DNA of 5,812 nucleotides from Pirellulaceae bacterium (GCA_030744095.1 JASLRF010000506.1:1-5812); one strand, 5' to 3'; positions 1 to 5,812 are shown, numbered from the stretch's first letter. Notes: a model not told the origin generated them from the letters alone. Numbers and translations are program-made.

Positions 1-897
1 ACGAAAGAAACCCAGATTGCGGTAGTAGGCGGTCAAGCGATCGACGTCTTCGTCGATCTTGTTTCGGTCGACCTTTCCACGAAAAATTGCCAGATAGGGA
101 ATCACGTCGGGCTTGGATTGAATCTGGGTCTTGAGTCGCCCGTCGGTCGCAATCGTGTTGCCTACGAATGAGACGCTCACAATGCGCTGCATCGGCCCTT
201 CGCTGACTTCGAGCACGGCACCGCGATCTGCATTGCCCGTTCCCTCGCGGACGGCGATGCGTGCCTGCGGGTAACCTTTGCGGTGGTAGAAATCTTCGAC
301 CTTGCGACGTGCTTCCTGAATCGAAAAGGAGTGCAACGCATCGCCAACTTTCAGGCCACTTTCCTTGGTAAGCACCTTGTCTGTGACGCCACGATTGCCG
401 TGGAACTTGATGTATTGCAGCGTGGGGCGTTCAAACACTTGAAACGTCACCACGACTCCACCATTGACGCTCTGGGTCAAGATGTTGGTATCCGCGAACA
501 AACCCGACTTCTGAAGCCGTCGCTTGTCTGCTTGCACGATTTCCGGATCGAATTGCCGCTGGGCACGTGTTCGTAAATACGACGTGATCGTGTCCGCACT
601 GACGTTCTTGTTACCGACAATACGTACGTCCACGATCGGCTTGCCCCGGTCGCCAGGAAACAGCATTGAACGACTGCTTGTCCCAGGGGCGGAAACACCC
701 AATCCGGGGCCACGTTGCGGTTGATAACCAGGTGACGGAAATCCCGAATTCGGCGTGCCCAATGAACCCAATGGCGCGATGCCGGGGTCCCTGTTGTATT
801 GAGCCATCGCAAAGCCTGGCCCCACCGCCAACAACGCAGTCAACAATAATGCCAAACATACTCCGCGAGCGGTTGTTTCGTATTTGAGGTTGAGCAT
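1..897 (-). CDS. bamA: BamA/Omp85-family outer membrane assembly protein, N-terminal part (open at window edge)
   Basis: BamA-type proteins fold and insert beta-barrel proteins into the outer membrane, using periplasmic POTRA repeats and a C-terminal 16-strand barrel. Direct minus-strand translation from the ATG at 897 gives 299 residues with no stop, and the last codon ends at base 1. Residues 11-32 form a signal peptide: a hydrophobic core (LALLLTALLAV) and a likely cleavage site after A30-M31-A32. Residues 33-86 are a Pro/Gly/Ser-rich linker. Three POTRA-like repeats follow. The first spans about 87-157 and begins IVDVRIVGNKNVS. The second spans about 158-234, with YIKFHGNRGVTD and the closing VSEGP. 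The third starts near 236 with VSVSFVGNT and is cut by the window edge. The barrel is not visible, so a TamA-like or other Omp85 paralogue cannot be excluded. The ribosome-binding site is weak (GGA, 8 nt before the ATG); the start was chosen because it places the signal peptide correctly. It lies 396 bp after dnaB and is probably transcribed separately. Confidence 0.85.
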   Translation of the reverse strand, partial: MLNLKYETTARGVCLALLLTALLAVGPGFAMAQYNRDPGIAPLGSLGTPNSGFPSPGYQPQRGPGLGVSAPGTSSRSMLFPGDRGKPIVDVRIVGNKNVSADTITSYLRTRAQRQFDPEIVQADKRRLQKSGLFADTNILTQSVNGGVVVTFQVFERPTLQYIKFHGNRGVTDKVLTKESGLKVGDALHSFSIQEARRKVEDFYHRKGYPQARIAVREGTGNADRGAVLEVSEGPMQRIVSVSFVGNTIATDGRLKTQIQSKPDVIPYLAIFRGKVDRNKIDEDVDRLTAYYRNLGFFR

Positions 898-978
898 AGG
901 TTGTTTCCGGCTGAAGGTCGGATCGCAAGAGATGACCGGGTGCGCCACGTCGTGAAAGGGTGTGGCAATCGCGTTGCT

Positions 979-999
979 GGTCCCAACGACTGTGGGACC
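979..999 (-). repeat. Perfect 7-bp inverted repeat in the bamA leader region
   Basis: The arms GGTCCCA (979-985) and TGGGACC (993-999) enclose a 7-nt loop, about 82-102 nt before the bamA start codon. No T run follows in the minus-strand direction, so it does not look like an intrinsic terminator. It could be a leader hairpin or an operator. A repeat of this size also occurs by chance a few times in a window this long. Confidence 0.3.
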
Positions 1000-1009
1000 C
1001 TGATAAGGC

Positions 1010-1036
1010 CGGGTAGAAATACAGAAATTCTGCCCG
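1010..1036. repeat. Imperfect 9-bp inverted repeat upstream of the bamA-like gene
   Basis: The arms CGGGTAGAA (1010-1018) and TTCTGCCCG (1028-1036) pair at eight of nine positions across a 9-nt loop. The single mismatch becomes a G-U pair only in plus-strand RNA; in the minus-strand transcript expected here it is A-C. It sits just upstream of the perfect 979-999 repeat, so the two could form tandem hairpins in a bamA leader. Confidence 0.25.
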
Positions 1037-1062
1037 AGCGGCAACCCGGATTCGATAAGACA

Positions 1063-1068
1063 TGTCAA
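1063..1068 (-). promoter_or_regulatory. Candidate -35 hexamer upstream of the bamA-like gene
   Basis: The minus strand reads TTGACA here, an exact match to the sigma-70 -35 consensus, about 165 nt before the bamA start. No good TATAAT-like hexamer lies 16-18 nt downstream, so this is only half a promoter by sequence. If it is real, the leader would be roughly 130 nt and would include both short inverted repeats. Confidence 0.25.
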
Positions 1069-1155
1069 ACCAGAGAAATGAGCGGGTTCAGGTGCTCTGC
1101 GAGCATCACCGCTTGGCGTACCCTGGGCTCGACCAGTTGCACCGGTGCGACTGAA

Positions 1156-1179
1156 GGCGAGAGACGGCGAGAGACGGCG
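1156..1179. repeat. 10-bp direct tandem repeat, 2.4 copies
   Basis: The unit GGCGAGAGAC occurs at 1156-1165 and 1166-1175, followed by the partial copy GGCG at 1176-1179. It lies in the non-coding gap between dnaB and the bamA-like gene. A 10-bp period is close to one helical turn, but two copies are most simply explained by slippage. Confidence 0.6.
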
Positions 1180-1293
1180 GTTTGCTCCAAGGCCGGTGTG
1201 CTAATGCGAGTTGCAGGGACGTGACGCGTGCGCGACGCCTTGTTTCTAAGTCCGATGTGTCGGGAAACTCGCTACACTTACGCCGAATGCGCT

Positions 1294-2742
1294 CTAAAAC
1301 TCACGATCTGGTGAGGTTTCATTGAAATCGTCGAAGACCTGCAAGCGGTCTGGCGCTTTATCCTCGAACCGCGTGAATTCCTTGCGCCATATCAATGGCA
1401 CATCGCCAACCGGACCGTTCCGTTGTTTCGAGACGATGATCTCTGCCTGGCCAGCAAACTGCTCCTGTTCCTCGCCACGACGATAGTATTCCTCGCGATG
1501 CACAAACATCACCACGTCAGCATCCTGCTCGATTGCACCGGACTCGCGAAGGTGACTGAGCTTTGGCCGATGGTCCTTGCTGTCTTCGGCCTGCCGGTTG
1601 AGCTGTGCGAGGCATAATACGGGAACTTTCAATTCGCGGGCGAGACCCTTAAGGCGACGGGCAATCCGGGCAACTTGTTCTTGCCTTGGATCTCGAGGAT
1701 TGTCAGGTTCGATCAACTGCAGATAGTCAATCACGATCAGACCGAGTTCTCCGTCACGCCGAACAATTCGTCGCGCAGCGGCGGCGATTTCACTGACCAT
1801 CCGCGATGGAGAATCATCGACAAATAGCGGTGCGCGGCTGATGACGCTTGCATTCTTGACAAGTCGAGAGCGGTCATCGTCGGAAATCGTCCCATTCCGA
1901 AGGCGATGTCCGTCGACTCGAGCGACCGAGCAGAGCAGGCGGTCCGCCAATTCGATCGAGGACATTTCCAAGCTGACAAAAAGCACCGACGACTTTTCGT
2001 TCATCGCAACATGCTCGGCGATGTTCATCGCAAAGGCGGTTTTTCCCATACTTGGGCGAGCCGCCAAGATGATTAATTCCGAATTGTGAAGGCCAGCCAA
2101 CTTCGCATCTAACTCGGTGAAACCCGTTTCGACACCACCCGTCGTATGCTCGCCCAGCATACGCGCATCAATGCGATCCATCGCCTCGTGCAAAATGTCG
2201 CTGATCGTACTGACCGTCGAAACGCCTCGACCATCCAAAATCCCAAAAATCTTCTGCTCGGCCTGGCTCAGCAAAAGCCTTGACTCGGTCGATGGGTCGT
2301 ACGCATCACGCAAGATGTCCGTGCTGGCATCGATCAGGGCGCGAAACGTAGCTTTTTCGCGTACGATTTTGGCGTAGTAGACCGCGTGCGCGTAATTCGG
2401 CACTGATTGAAACGTCCGTGCCAGGAACGCCGTCCCGCCAATTCGCTCGAAATCACCCGCCTGTTTGAGACATTCGACGAGCAACGTCAAATCGAGTTTC
2501 TGCCCAGCATCATGCATCCCCATCATGTGCTCGTACAGTTTGCGATTTGCGTCGTCATAGAAATCGTCCACGCGAAGGAGCAACGTCACGTCGTCGCAAA
2601 CATCGGGGTTGAGCATGATGCTACCCAACACGCCGGTTTCGGCCTCCAGATTAAAGGGAGGCTGCCGATCGAGGATCTCCGAGGTGACCGGATTCTTGAG
2701 GCTAGCTGTTTCACTGCGTGGGGGACGCTGGGCCGTAGACAT
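1294..2742 (-). CDS. dnaB: Replicative DNA helicase DnaB
   Basis: This is the hexameric 5'-3' helicase that unwinds DNA at the replication fork and recruits primase. The 482 residues are in the usual size range. After an extra N-terminal segment of about 27 residues comes the N-terminal collar domain (about 28-130, beginning PPFNLEAETGVLGSIML), then a linker, then the RecA-like motor from about 203. Walker A is A228-RPSMGKT-235. The catalytic Glu is E259 in SLEM. Walker B is LIVIDYLQL (335-343, with D339), followed by LAQLNR (378-383). The LRESGAIEQDADVV motif starts at 398, and the arginine finger is R441 in SKQRNGP. No intein interrupts these motifs. The ATG at 2742 was chosen because a perfect GGAGGT lies 8 nt upstream. 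A TTG at 2781 would add 13 residues but has no ribosome-binding site. It ends the housekeeping run, 166 bp after rplI. Confidence 0.97.
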   Translation of the reverse strand: MSTAQRPPRSETASLKNPVTSEILDRQPPFNLEAETGVLGSIMLNPDVCDDVTLLLRVDDFYDDANRKLYEHMMGMHDAGQKLDLTLLVECLKQAGDFERIGGTAFLARTFQSVPNYAHAVYYAKIVREKATFRALIDASTDILRDAYDPSTESRLLLSQAEQKIFGILDGRGVSTVSTISDILHEAMDRIDARMLGEHTTGGVETGFTELDAKLAGLHNSELIILAARPSMGKTAFAMNIAEHVAMNEKSSVLFVSLEMSSIELADRLLCSVARVDGHRLRNGTISDDDRSRLVKNASVISRAPLFVDDSPSRMVSEIAAAARRIVRRDGELGLIVIDYLQLIEPDNPRDPRQEQVARIARRLKGLARELKVPVLCLAQLNRQAEDSKDHRPKLSHLRESGAIEQDADVVMFVHREEYYRRGEEQEQFAGQAEIIVSKQRNGPVGDVPLIWRKEFTRFEDKAPDRLQVFDDFNETSPDREF

Positions 2743-2750
2743 CGCAAGCC

Positions 2751-2756
2751 ACCTCC
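2751..2756 (-). promoter_or_regulatory. Strong Shine-Dalgarno sequence that fixes the dnaB start
   Basis: The minus strand reads GGAGGT, then an 8-nt spacer, then ATG at 2742. It is the best ribosome-binding site in the window, and it decides between the ATG and the in-frame TTG at 2781. Confidence 0.85.
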
Positions 2757-2839
2757 GTGTCGGCAGATACCGCGCGGCCAAACGAAGCCGCGAGCAATAC
2801 AGCGTAACCGGCCATCGGCCTGCCGTTGGGCCGTGGTCA

Positions 2840-2860
2840 TGTCAACAATGTAGTTGTCAA
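2840..2860 (-). promoter_or_regulatory. Pair of TTGACA hexamers between rplI and dnaB
   Basis: The minus strand carries TTGACA at 2855-2860 and again at 2840-2845, about 100-115 nt before the dnaB start. Each exactly matches the -35 consensus. Neither has a convincing -10 hexamer 16-18 nt further on. They could be a promoter giving dnaB its own transcription, or paired binding sites 15 bp apart. The 166-bp gap is larger than those within the upstream cluster, which fits some independent control. Confidence 0.25.
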
Positions 2861-2908
2861 TCAACATCTCTGACGGGGTCCGGACACCACGTCAGCCAGA
2901 TCACCAGT

Positions 2909-3439
2909 CTAGCCATCCGCATCGGAAGCGGAAGGGACGACCCACACTTTGAGGTCGGCTTCGATTTCCTGGTGCAGGTGGATCTTGACGGTGTAGAGCC
3001 CCAATTCCTTGAGTGGGCCTTCCAAGCGAACCTGGTCCGCTGTGATGCTGAATTCCACTTGTTTCAACGCGGCCACAATTTCCGGGGCTCCGACACTGCC
3101 GTACAGATGGCCCTCGTCGTTGGCCTTTGCTTCGATCGTGATACTCTGTTTTCCGAGAGCGTCGGCCAGCGTTTGCAGATCGGCGAGACGGCCTTTTTCG
3201 ATTTCCACCAATTTGGCCTTGTGCTTCTGCACCATCCGCTTGTGATGGTCCGAGGCCAACGTCGCCAACCCCTCCGGAATCAAGTAGTTGTGCGCATAAC
3301 CTGCCTTCACTTCGACCACATCACCCTGCTTCCCTAAATGGTCAACAGACTGGATCAGCAGCAATTCGATTCCACCGTTGGGACCTTTGGGAAGGCGTTT
3401 AAATCGCTGATTTCGTTTACGCGGAGTTTTGGTTGTCAT
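2909..3439 (-). CDS. rplI: 50S ribosomal protein L9, with N-terminal extension
   Basis: L9 binds 23S rRNA near the base of the L1 stalk and helps maintain reading frame. Of the 176 residues, about 24-63 form the N-terminal rRNA-binding domain. It carries the full family signature at residues 36-63 (GKQGDVVEVKAGYAHNYLIP then EGLATLAS). A charged connecting helix covers about 64-97 and the C-terminal domain about 98-170. The usual length is near 150; the excess is a basic N-terminal tail of about 23 residues (RKRNQRFKRLPKGP) ahead of GIELLLIQ, where L9 normally starts. No alternative start codon gives the normal N-terminus, so the tail appears real. The ATG at 3439 has only a weak GAAAG-type ribosome-binding site. 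It follows ssb by 38 bp; the rpsR gene often found between them is absent. Confidence 0.96.
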   Translation of the reverse strand: MTTKTPRKRNQRFKRLPKGPNGGIELLLIQSVDHLGKQGDVVEVKAGYAHNYLIPEGLATLASDHHKRMVQKHKAKLVEIEKGRLADLQTLADALGKQSITIEAKANDEGHLYGSVGAPEIVAALKQVEFSITADQVRLEGPLKELGLYTVKIHLHQEIEADLKVWVVPSASDADG

Positions 3440-3477
3440 GGTCGACTTTCAGATTCAAAAAACAGTCATGCAATGAG

Positions 3478-3921
3478 TTAGAACGGTACGTCGTCGTCAG
3501 GTGGTCCTCCAGCGGAGGCGGGCGACGGCTCGACGGTGGCGGATTGACTCGATTGACCTTCGTTACTGGACCGACTGCCACCTTCTTTGTTACCACGGGA
3601 GCCGAGCATCTGCATACGTTCGCCGACAACTCGCAACTTTGATCTCTTCTGTCCGTCTTTTTCCCAGGTATCGAGCTTCAGGCGACCTTCAATCAGGACG
3701 GAGGAACCTTTTCCCAGGTACTCGCCAGCAATCTCGGCTGTGCGCCCCCAAAGCGTCACGTCCACAAACGTAGTTTCTTCGATCCACTCCCCTGCCTGGT
3801 TCTTGCGGCGGTCGTTAACGGCTATGCCAAGCTCCGTGACGGCCAGGCTTGACTGGGTGTACTTCAGTTCGATGTCGCGTGTGATGTTCCCCACCAGGAT
3901 GACACGATTAAAGCTCGCCAT
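3478..3921 (-). CDS. ssb: Single-stranded DNA-binding protein SSB
   Basis: SSB coats single-stranded DNA during replication, repair and recombination, and docks partner proteins through its C-terminal tip. The 147 residues begin with the OB fold (about 1-108, starting [18 protein letters not shown]). The aromatic residues W46, F52, W58 and W86 are likely DNA-stacking positions. A Gly/Ser/Gln-rich flexible linker (about 109-139) leads to the acidic tip DDDVPF at 142-147, the canonical partner-binding end. The ATG at 3921 has GGGAGA 7 nt upstream. It lies 102 bp after rpsF and 38 bp before rplI, in the arrangement where SSB is made with S6. The intact acidic tip marks it as a functional housekeeping copy rather than a phage or plasmid remnant. 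Confidence 0.97.
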   Translation of the reverse strand: MASFNRVILVGNITRDIELKYTQSSLAVTELGIAVNDRRKNQAGEWIEETTFVDVTLWGRTAEIAGEYLGKGSSVLIEGRLKLDTWEKDGQKRSKLRVVGERMQMLGSRGNKEGGSRSSNEGQSSQSATVEPSPASAGGPPDDDVPF

Positions 3922-4023
3922 GACGAAATCTCCCGATTGTTGAGCGAAGTGAACATATGTACCCTATTGGATAGCCTATACGATCACCAGCTGGGCCGCA
4001 AGTCGCCAGCCAAGTCCAGCGGC

Positions 4024-4458
4024 CTATTCGTCTGTTGTAGCGGCCACTTCCTCCGTTGCTTTCTCGTCTGCGGATCCCGCCTTGGCGGCCAATTCAGGGC
4101 TGGCACCGCCGGCCGGCTCATCGGGTCTCCCGCCAAGGGCGTGAGCAACCAAAATGTCGACCAGTCGCGCGTCGATTTTGGTCACCATGTGCCGCATCAC
4201 GAAGTCATTCAACTGGCAGGCACGGTTGAACCCAGCAAGTTTAGTACTGTCCATGCGAAAGTACGTCAGCCAATACGTCCCTTTACGGTGACCGTTGATC
4301 GGATATGCCAGCTTCTGCTCGTTCCAGAGACGGTTGGCCAAAATCTCGCCCGATGATCTTTTGACCATTTCCGGGATGGTGGCGGAAACACCTTGCGGAT
4401 CCCGTGCATAGCGATTTGGATCGAGGATAATTAGGCACTCGTATACGTTCGTTGCCAA
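4024..4458 (-). CDS. rpsF: 30S ribosomal protein S6 (TTG start)
   Basis: S6 sits on the platform of the 30S subunit, where it pairs with S18. The 144 residues begin with the S6 fold (about 1-103). Visible hallmarks are the first strand YECLIILDPN (6-15), W45 with NEQKLAYPINGHRKGTYWLT (46-65) and the region MRHMVTKIDARLVD (88-101). Residues 109-144 form an Ala/Glu/Gly-rich acidic tail (ending EEVAATTDE) that is probably disordered. The start is a TTG at 4458, supported by GGGAGA 6 nt upstream and by the family-typical N-terminus directly after it. No in-frame ATG lies close by upstream. It lies 58 bp after pth. The partner gene rpsR is not in this window. Confidence 0.95.
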   Translation of the reverse strand: MATNVYECLIILDPNRYARDPQGVSATIPEMVKRSSGEILANRLWNEQKLAYPINGHRKGTYWLTYFRMDSTKLAGFNRACQLNDFVMRHMVTKIDARLVDILVAHALGGRPDEPAGGASPELAAKAGSADEKATEEVAATTDE

Positions 4459-4464
4459 GACTGT

Positions 4465-4470
4465 TCTCCC
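4465..4470 (-). promoter_or_regulatory. Shine-Dalgarno sequence supporting the TTG start of rpsF
   Basis: The minus strand reads GGGAGA followed by a 6-nt spacer and TTG. The same CGGGAGA core precedes ssb (GGGAGA at 3929-3934), which supports its use as a ribosome-binding site here. Confidence 0.75.
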
Positions 4471-4516
4471 GTATGATTTTGTCGTGTCGGCCCAGTTTGA
4501 CCGCCAAGGACCGAAG

Positions 4517-5080
4517 TCAGGAACCGTTGTACTGATTCATGCAGGCATCAACGCCCGCCCGCGACCAAGTTTCCACGGCGTCGGCCGCAACCTGAATCGC
4601 AGTGTCAATTGTCTTCAATTCACTTTGCCGAAACTTGCTTAATACGTAGTCGGCGACATCCCAATGATCCGGCGGCGGGTCGATACCGATTCGCAGCCGA
4701 GGAATCTCCTGGCTACCGAGTCTTTGGATCACATCGTTGAGTCCTTTTTGACCGCCAGCAGAACCGTTCGGGCGAAACCGAAGTCTTCCCAGTGGCAGGC
4801 TAAAGTCGTCACAGATAATCAGGATCTCGTCGTTGTTGATCTTATAAAAATCTCGCGAGGCCAACACGCTGCTCCCGCTTCGATTCATGAACGTCTGCGG
4901 GCAAAGCAGTAAAACGCGTTCGCCCGCAATCTGGATTTCCCTGTATTCTCCATCAAACTTACTGCGGGCCGACGGAGCATTAAACCGACGAGCAAGTTCG
5001 GCGACGACTTGGAAACCAACGTTGTGTCTTGTTTCTTCGTATTTGCGACCCGGATTGCCGAGGCCAACCACCAATTTCAT
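4517..5080 (-). CDS. pth: Peptidyl-tRNA hydrolase
   Basis: Pth cleaves the ester bond of peptidyl-tRNAs that drop off the ribosome, so the tRNA can be reused. The 187 residues match the family size. Motifs seen are VVGLGNPG (4-11, with N9), the catalytic region TRHNVGF (17-23, with H19), QTFMNRSG (62-69, with N66), DDFSLPLG (91-98, with D91) and RLRIGID (128-134). In the usual GHNG segment this protein reads GQKGL (110-114), so Lys112 stands where E. coli has Asn114. The ATG at 5080 was chosen because MKLVVGLGNPG is the normal N-terminus and AAGGG lies 8 nt upstream. A start at 5134 would add 18 residues with no family match. It lies 57 bp after rplY, a common pairing. Confidence 0.96.
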   Translation of the reverse strand: MKLVVGLGNPGRKYEETRHNVGFQVVAELARRFNAPSARSKFDGEYREIQIAGERVLLLCPQTFMNRSGSSVLASRDFYKINNDEILIICDDFSLPLGRLRFRPNGSAGGQKGLNDVIQRLGSQEIPRLRIGIDPPPDHWDVADYVLSKFRQSELKTIDTAIQVAADAVETWSRAGVDACMNQYNGS

Positions 5081-5137
5081 GCCTACGACCCTTGCTGCGT
5101 CCACGCAGCCCCATCGCCGCGAATCGATCCGCATTGA

Positions 5138-5764
5138 CTACTCGCCCGCGTCCTCCTCGCCTTCGGCTTTCCGTCCAATGATCTCGGGCTCCTGCGACTC
5201 GGCACCCTCTTCATCCGTAATATCTTCGGTCGGTTCCACACACTGAACGAGGATCTGATCGTTCGGCGTCATCAGTTTAGCACTGAGTGGGATTTCAATA
5301 TCGCCGGCAGCAATTGTGTCACCCAACTCCAACTTGTTAATGCTGACCGAAAGACGATCGGGAATCTCGCCGGCAGGACATTCGATCTCGATTTCGTGCA
5401 ACTGGTGATCGACCACACCGCCTTGTTTGAGGCCTGGAGCTTCACCCCGCAGTTCCACGATGATCGTCACCAAAACGGTTTCGTCCGCGGAAACGCGCGT
5501 CAAGTCGACATGGAGAATCTCCAAGCCCATCGGATCCCATTGGATTTCGTTGATCAAAACGCTGTCACTCGCAGCACCGACGATGTCAACGACTTTGGTA
5601 CCGTGGCGGATGACCGACTCCACCTCGTTCGAAGGGATGGTCAGGTTGATGCACTCCTTGCCGTGCCCATACAGAATGGCGGGGATTTGCCCCGTCTTGC
5701 GAAGCCGGCGCGTGTTGCTTGTACCGAGAGCCTCTCGTTTAGAGACGTTCAAAACGTCCGCCAT
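5138..5764 (-). CDS. rplY: 50S ribosomal protein L25, CTC/TL5 long form
   Basis: L25 binds 5S rRNA in the central protuberance of the large subunit. The long CTC form is also known as a general stress protein in some bacteria. Of the 208 residues, about 4-92 form the 5S rRNA-binding domain, with REALGTSNTRRLRKTGQIPA (10-29) and ILYGHGKE (30-37). The C-terminal TL5 beta domain spans about 96-178 (VLVTIIVELRGEAPGLKQGG, then IECPAGEIPDRLSVSI). An acidic tail (about 179-208) contains PEIIGRKAEGEE, like the tails of other CTC-type L25 proteins. The ATG at 5764 has AAGGA 8 nt upstream. It is the first complete gene in the run and leads directly to pth. In many bacteria the gene before it is prs, but only 48 bp of upstream sequence is visible and no gene can be assigned there. 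Confidence 0.96.
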   Translation of the reverse strand: MADVLNVSKREALGTSNTRRLRKTGQIPAILYGHGKECINLTIPSNEVESVIRHGTKVVDIVGAASDSVLINEIQWDPMGLEILHVDLTRVSADETVLVTIIVELRGEAPGLKQGGVVDHQLHEIEIECPAGEIPDRLSVSINKLELGDTIAAGDIEIPLSAKLMTPNDQILVQCVEPTEDITDEEGAESQEPEIIGRKAEGEEDAGE

Positions 5765-5812
5765 GGTGGCGTTCCTTGTCGCTATTTCCTGGTGATAGAA
5801 ACCCCAGATTCT

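Larger units (their letters stand above)
898..1293. other. 396-bp non-coding gap between dnaB and the bamA-like gene
   Basis: No gene is supported here. Reading frames that cross it have no recognisable protein features and either overlap bamA out of frame or lie antisense to its leader. Seen on the minus strand are a TTGACA hexamer (1063-1068), two short inverted repeats (1010-1036 and 979-999) and a 10-bp tandem repeat (1156-1179). No hairpin followed by a T run is visible just after dnaB, so no intrinsic terminator can be called. The gap most likely holds the end of the dnaB transcript and the promoter and leader of the bamA-like gene. Confidence 0.6.

Noticed and set aside
611..1063. Minus-strand 150-residue open frame starting in the bamA leader
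   Set aside because: It overlaps the bamA-like gene in another frame, with Cys/Arg/Trp-rich shadow composition and no recognisable domain.
901..1224. Plus-strand 107-residue open frame in the dnaB-bamA gap
   Set aside because: It starts with TTG, has no clear ribosome-binding site and no recognisable motif, and lies antisense to the probable bamA leader.
1239..1265. Short hairpin CCGA-TGTG-TCGG after dnaB as a terminator
   Set aside because: The stem is only 4 bp and no T run follows, so it does not qualify as an intrinsic terminator.
1294..2742. Possible intein in dnaB, a common insertion target
   Set aside because: Walker A, Walker B and the C-terminal motifs are contiguous, and the length is normal for an intein-free DnaB.
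2586..2867. Minus-strand frame starting MLIDNYIVDM as a possible leader peptide for dnaB
   Set aside because: It has no strong ribosome-binding site and continues out of frame well into dnaB, so it looks like chance.
2609..3337. Plus-strand 242-residue open frame
   Set aside because: It lies antisense to most of rplI and the start of dnaB, both certain genes, and shows no protein family features.
3440..3477. Run of six T on the coding strand between ssb and rplI as a terminator
   Set aside because: No stable stem precedes the T run, and the 38-bp gap suggests co-transcription.
3659..3720. Exact 12-bp direct repeat (TTTTCCCAGGTA) at 3659-3670 and 3709-3720 inside ssb
   Set aside because: The two copies are read in different frames and encode different residues. 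About one 12-mer repeat is expected by chance in a sequence this long.

Overview
The window is a compact housekeeping block with every gene on the minus strand. It is read here from the high-coordinate end to the low-coordinate end. The order is rplY (L25/CTC), pth, rpsF (S6), ssb, rplI (L9), dnaB, and then the first 299 residues of a BamA/Omp85-type outer-membrane assembly protein that runs off the window at base 1. All six complete genes are recognisable from conserved motifs. The Omp85 gene was found by translating the minus strand directly, because its stop codon lies outside the window.

Organism: a diderm bacterium, because of the signal peptide plus POTRA repeats. It is most likely a planctomycete of the Pirellula/Rhodopirellula type. 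The grounds are the L25-Pth-S6-SSB-L9-DnaB order, the basic N-terminal extension on L9, the long CTC-type L25 and the moderate G+C. This placement is inference; no rRNA or other marker is present.

Layout: 5765-5812 is upstream sequence with no assignable gene. 3478-5764 is a tight run (rplY, pth, rpsF, ssb) with gaps of 57, 58 and 102 bp. rplI follows ssb after 38 bp. dnaB follows rplI after 166 bp, a gap that holds two TTGACA hexamers on the coding strand. The only long non-coding stretch is 898-1293 (396 bp), between dnaB and the bamA-like gene. It holds a TTGACA hexamer, two short inverted repeats and a 10-bp tandem repeat, but no gene that I can support.

How the genes work together: L25, S6 and L9 are ribosomal proteins. 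Pth recycles peptidyl-tRNA released from stalled ribosomes. SSB and DnaB act at the replication fork. The group thus couples translation and replication functions, as in many bacteria. The Omp85 gene belongs to envelope biogenesis and is probably a separate transcription unit.

I see no undescribed system, mobile element, CRISPR array, RNA gene or intein. The points most worth a second look are the absence of rpsR from its usual place between ssb and rplI, a Lys at a normally Asn position in Pth, the TTG start of rpsF, the L9 N-terminal extension, the Pro/Gly-rich linker ahead of the POTRA repeats, and the structured leader of the bamA-like gene.
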